Shown: positions 17,053-18,691 of the stretch, one piece after another
Layout: every line of letters begins with the position of its first letter
Position numbering within the stretch: position 1 is the stretch's first letter
Assembly: GCA_013297575.1 (NCBI GenBank)
Contig: JAAFHO010000033.1
Location: 1-18,691 of the forward strand
DNA: 18,691 nt
Direction of reading: 5' to 3'
Source of the DNA: Chitinophagales bacterium
GTDB lineage: Bacteria; Bacteroidota; Bacteroidia; Chitinophagales; Saprospiraceae
Notes under the pieces: generated by a model
What the model saw: the letters and a program-made list of their open reading frames with translations, nothing else
Database searches by the model: none
Told to the model about the DNA's origin: nothing
Made by a program: the position numbers and the translations under genes

Positions 17053-17667
17053 TTATTCAATGTAAGGATCTAATGCATTTAATAATTCTGGATGATCTAA
17101 GAGGTATAATCGCAGTTTTTTTCTGCAAATGTCAGTGTCCTTATTTGCCCTTTTTTCAGTCGGCAGATGAAGTTCATTTTGTATTTCGCGCATCGAGAAG
17201 TTCAAATTGTACAAATGCAAAAGCTTTCTACACTTTTCCGACATATTATCAATCAATTGGTTCAATAAAGAACGTCCTTCCTTGCGCAATAACCATTTTT
17301 CAAGGTCAATATCTGATGTTTCATAAATCAGCTGTTCTGTACTAAAATCAGGTTTTTTTTTCCTTCTTTGATTTAACCATAAATACTTCGCAATACCCAC
17401 GATAAAAAATTCTAGCGATTCATGTTTATCCGAATGAGTACCCCTAAAATCTCCTTGTTGGAGTTTTTTATAAGTCATAAGACAGGTATCTTGCCAAAGA
17501 TCATCGGCATCCATTTGGTTACCCTGCTTATACAAGGCAACATTACGCACTTTGTTTTTTAAGGTTTCGTTTTTGCATATATATTCTAGTACCCTTTGCT
17601 GTTCAGCGGGGTTATTTTGAAAAATATCCTTTATCGTATCGTCTGTGTACTTCTTAGACCAAATCAT
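17053..17667 (-). CDS. RNA polymerase sigma factor, ECF-like sigma-70 family
   Basis: A 204-residue protein that should direct RNA polymerase to a specific promoter set. Region 2 is visible at about 25-105, with DADDLWQDTCLMTYKKL (53-69) in place of the usual D-A-E-D-x-x-Q-x-x-F and a following FFIVGIAKYLWLNQRRKKK. Region 4 is about 135-190 (EKCRKLLHLYNLNFSMREI followed by a recognition-helix-like NELHLPTEKRANKDTDICRKKL). Conservation is weaker than in housekeeping ECF factors but the spacing is right and no region 1 or 3 is present. It is followed after 2 bp by the membrane protein gene. It begins 75 bp after recN on the same strand; I see no strong promoter motif in that gap, so readthrough from recN or an own non-consensus promoter are both possible. 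Confidence 0.83.
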   Translation of the reverse strand: MIWSKKYTDDTIKDIFQNNPAEQQRVLEYICKNETLKNKVRNVALYKQGNQMDADDLWQDTCLMTYKKLQQGDFRGTHSDKHESLEFFIVGIAKYLWLNQRRKKKPDFSTEQLIYETSDIDLEKWLLRKEGRSLLNQLIDNMSEKCRKLLHLYNLNFSMREIQNELHLPTEKRANKDTDICRKKLRLYLLDHPELLNALDPYIE

Positions 17668-17742
17668 GATACTATGAATAAAGTGTGTCCTTCATCGATA
17701 TTACCCCCTGTTTTACAAAAAATAATTATGAGCCTCTACACA

Positions 17743-18691
17743 CTACCCAATCAACTCCTTAGCCGTCACCAGCGCAGCATCGCTCGGCGGATTACCACTC
17801 ATCATCACAGCAATAGAGCGCACCCGTTCGTCCTCATTGAGCAGTCGAACATTGGTGAGTGTACGGTCGCCCTGTATTTTTTTATACACAAAATAATGTG
17901 CATCGGCGCGGGCCGCTACTTGGGGCGTATGGGTGATACAAATCACTTGGTGCCTTCCCGCTAATTCTTTGAGAATCAAGCCCATTTTCATCGAAACATC
18001 GCCACTTACCCCTGCATCAATCTCGTCAAAAATAAGTGTTGGCAATGGAATAGCATCTGCCACAATGCTTTTGGTACACAGGTTGAGGCGGGATAATTCA
18101 CCGCCCGAAGCCACATCTTTTATCGGCAAAAACTTACTACCCACGTTGGTAGCAAACAAAAATTGGACATCATCGGTGCCAGTAGGCGTAAGATTTTCGG
18201 TACTTTCAACGGCTACTTTCAGGCGCGCATGCGGCATAGACAACATAGCGAGCATCGATTGCACTTTGCTTTCAAAACCCGCCACAACACCACGGCGGCG
18301 TTTTCCCATTTCGGCGGCGGCTTTGCGTAATTGGGTTTCTTGTTGGGCAATTTGTTTTTCCAAGGCCGCTATCGCAGCACCGAGATCAGTAAAACCACCT
18401 GTTTGTTGCTCCAATTCATCCTGCAATTGCAATAATGCCGCGGTATCACCCACATTGTGCTTTTTTTGGAGTTTGTACAAAACATTGAGCCGATCCTCTA
18501 CTTCTGCAATACGCTGCGGATCAAATTCAGTCCGTTCTGCAATACGCTCACAATCCTTGGCGAGCTCCTGCATTTCGGCCAAAATACCCTCTAAACGCTC
18601 GCTAATTTCGTTCAATTCGCCCGAAATTTTCCGGGTAGCTTGCAACGAACGCGCTATTTCTTGCACTTGCCCTACCATATTCACCTCGGCT
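17743..18691 (-). CDS. recN: DNA repair protein RecN, C-terminal part (5' end outside window)
   Basis: SMC-like ATPase for double-strand break repair, cytoplasmic. The frame is open to the window edge, so the first part (Walker A) is missing; about 316 residues are visible, against about 550-570 for whole RecN. The visible part begins in coiled coil (EISERLEGILAEMQELAKD), continues through VGSKFLPIKDVASGGELSRL (ABC signature SGGELSR, 18088-18108) and Walker B with the D-loop, LIFDEIDAGVSGDV (about 18001-18040), to the H-motif CITHTPQVAARADAHYFVYK, and ends with VRSIAVMMSG...AKELIG. These are diagnostic for RecN rather than other SMC-like proteins. The stop TAG is at 17743-17745. Confidence 0.95.
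   Translation of the reverse strand, partial: AEVNMVGQVQEIARSLQATRKISGELNEISERLEGILAEMQELAKDCERIAERTEFDPQRIAEVEDRLNVLYKLQKKHNVGDTAALLQLQDELEQQTGGFTDLGAAIAALEKQIAQQETQLRKAAAEMGKRRRGVVAGFESKVQSMLAMLSMPHARLKVAVESTENLTPTGTDDVQFLFATNVGSKFLPIKDVASGGELSRLNLCTKSIVADAIPLPTLIFDEIDAGVSGDVSMKMGLILKELAGRHQVICITHTPQVAARADAHYFVYKKIQGDRTLTNVRLLNEDERVRSIAVMMSGNPPSDAALVTAKELIG

Noticed and set aside
13391..17667. Type III-E CRISPR (Craspase) locus
   Set aside because: A CHAT protein near a sigma factor recalls it, but there is no Cas effector, Csx30-like gene or repeat array in the window.
17682..17744. Inverted repeat AGTGTGT / ACACACT spanning the gap between recN and the sigma gene
   Set aside because: Only 7 bp per arm with 49 bp between and no extension; expected by chance at this length, and one arm overlaps the recN stop.
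17596..17964. A 122-codon plus-strand frame
   Set aside because: It is antisense to the sigma factor start and the recN end, both of which have strong family evidence.

Overview
The window comes from a Bacteroidota chromosome, most likely a Saprospiria-like lineage (lineage is inference). Supporting signs are a SusC-type TonB-dependent receptor with an N-terminal carboxypeptidase-regulatory-like domain, type IX secretion (T9SS) sorting domains of both type A and type B, promoter motifs close to the Bacteroidota TTG-N20-TAnnTTTG pattern, A/T-rich leaders with no clear Shine-Dalgarno sequences, and a TPR-CHAT protein beside an ECF sigma factor. I saw no rRNA, tRNA, CRISPR array or intact insertion sequence.

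Layout. 1-2056 (-) is the N-terminal two thirds or so of a TonB-dependent receptor that runs off the left edge. 2384-3298 (+) is a DUF72/YecE-like protein, tail to tail with a decayed Rpn/YhgA-like nuclease gene at 3290-3746 (-). An AT-rich gap of about 540 bp with two inverted repeats follows. 4289-8005 (+) is a tight two-gene unit: a TlpA-like thioredoxin lipoprotein and, 6 bp on, an unusual TIR-like/TPR/short-chain dehydrogenase fusion. This converges with 8002-10005 (-), a large exported protein with a gliding-motility (type B) C-terminal domain. After a gap of about 490-590 bp, 10597-13258 (+) carries a secreted M23 metallopeptidase with a type A sorting domain and a membrane protein with a four-cysteine zinc-ribbon-like motif.

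The right part holds the most interesting locus. 13391-16225 (+) encodes a TPR-CHAT cysteine protease with a hydrophobic N-terminal segment. It converges on a two-gene unit, 17667-16217 (-), made of an ECF-like sigma factor and a single-pass membrane protein with an anti-sigma-like layout and a TPR-like outer domain. The likely reading is a signalling module in which the CHAT protease acts on, or senses together with, the membrane protein to control the sigma factor. This is a hypothesis. The right edge is the C-terminal part of recN.

Throughout, convergent genes overlap at their stop codons (9, 4 and 9 bp), leaving no room for classical terminators. Two gene starts given by the longest reading frame look too far upstream: the type B protein should start at 10005 and the CHAT protein probably at 13391.
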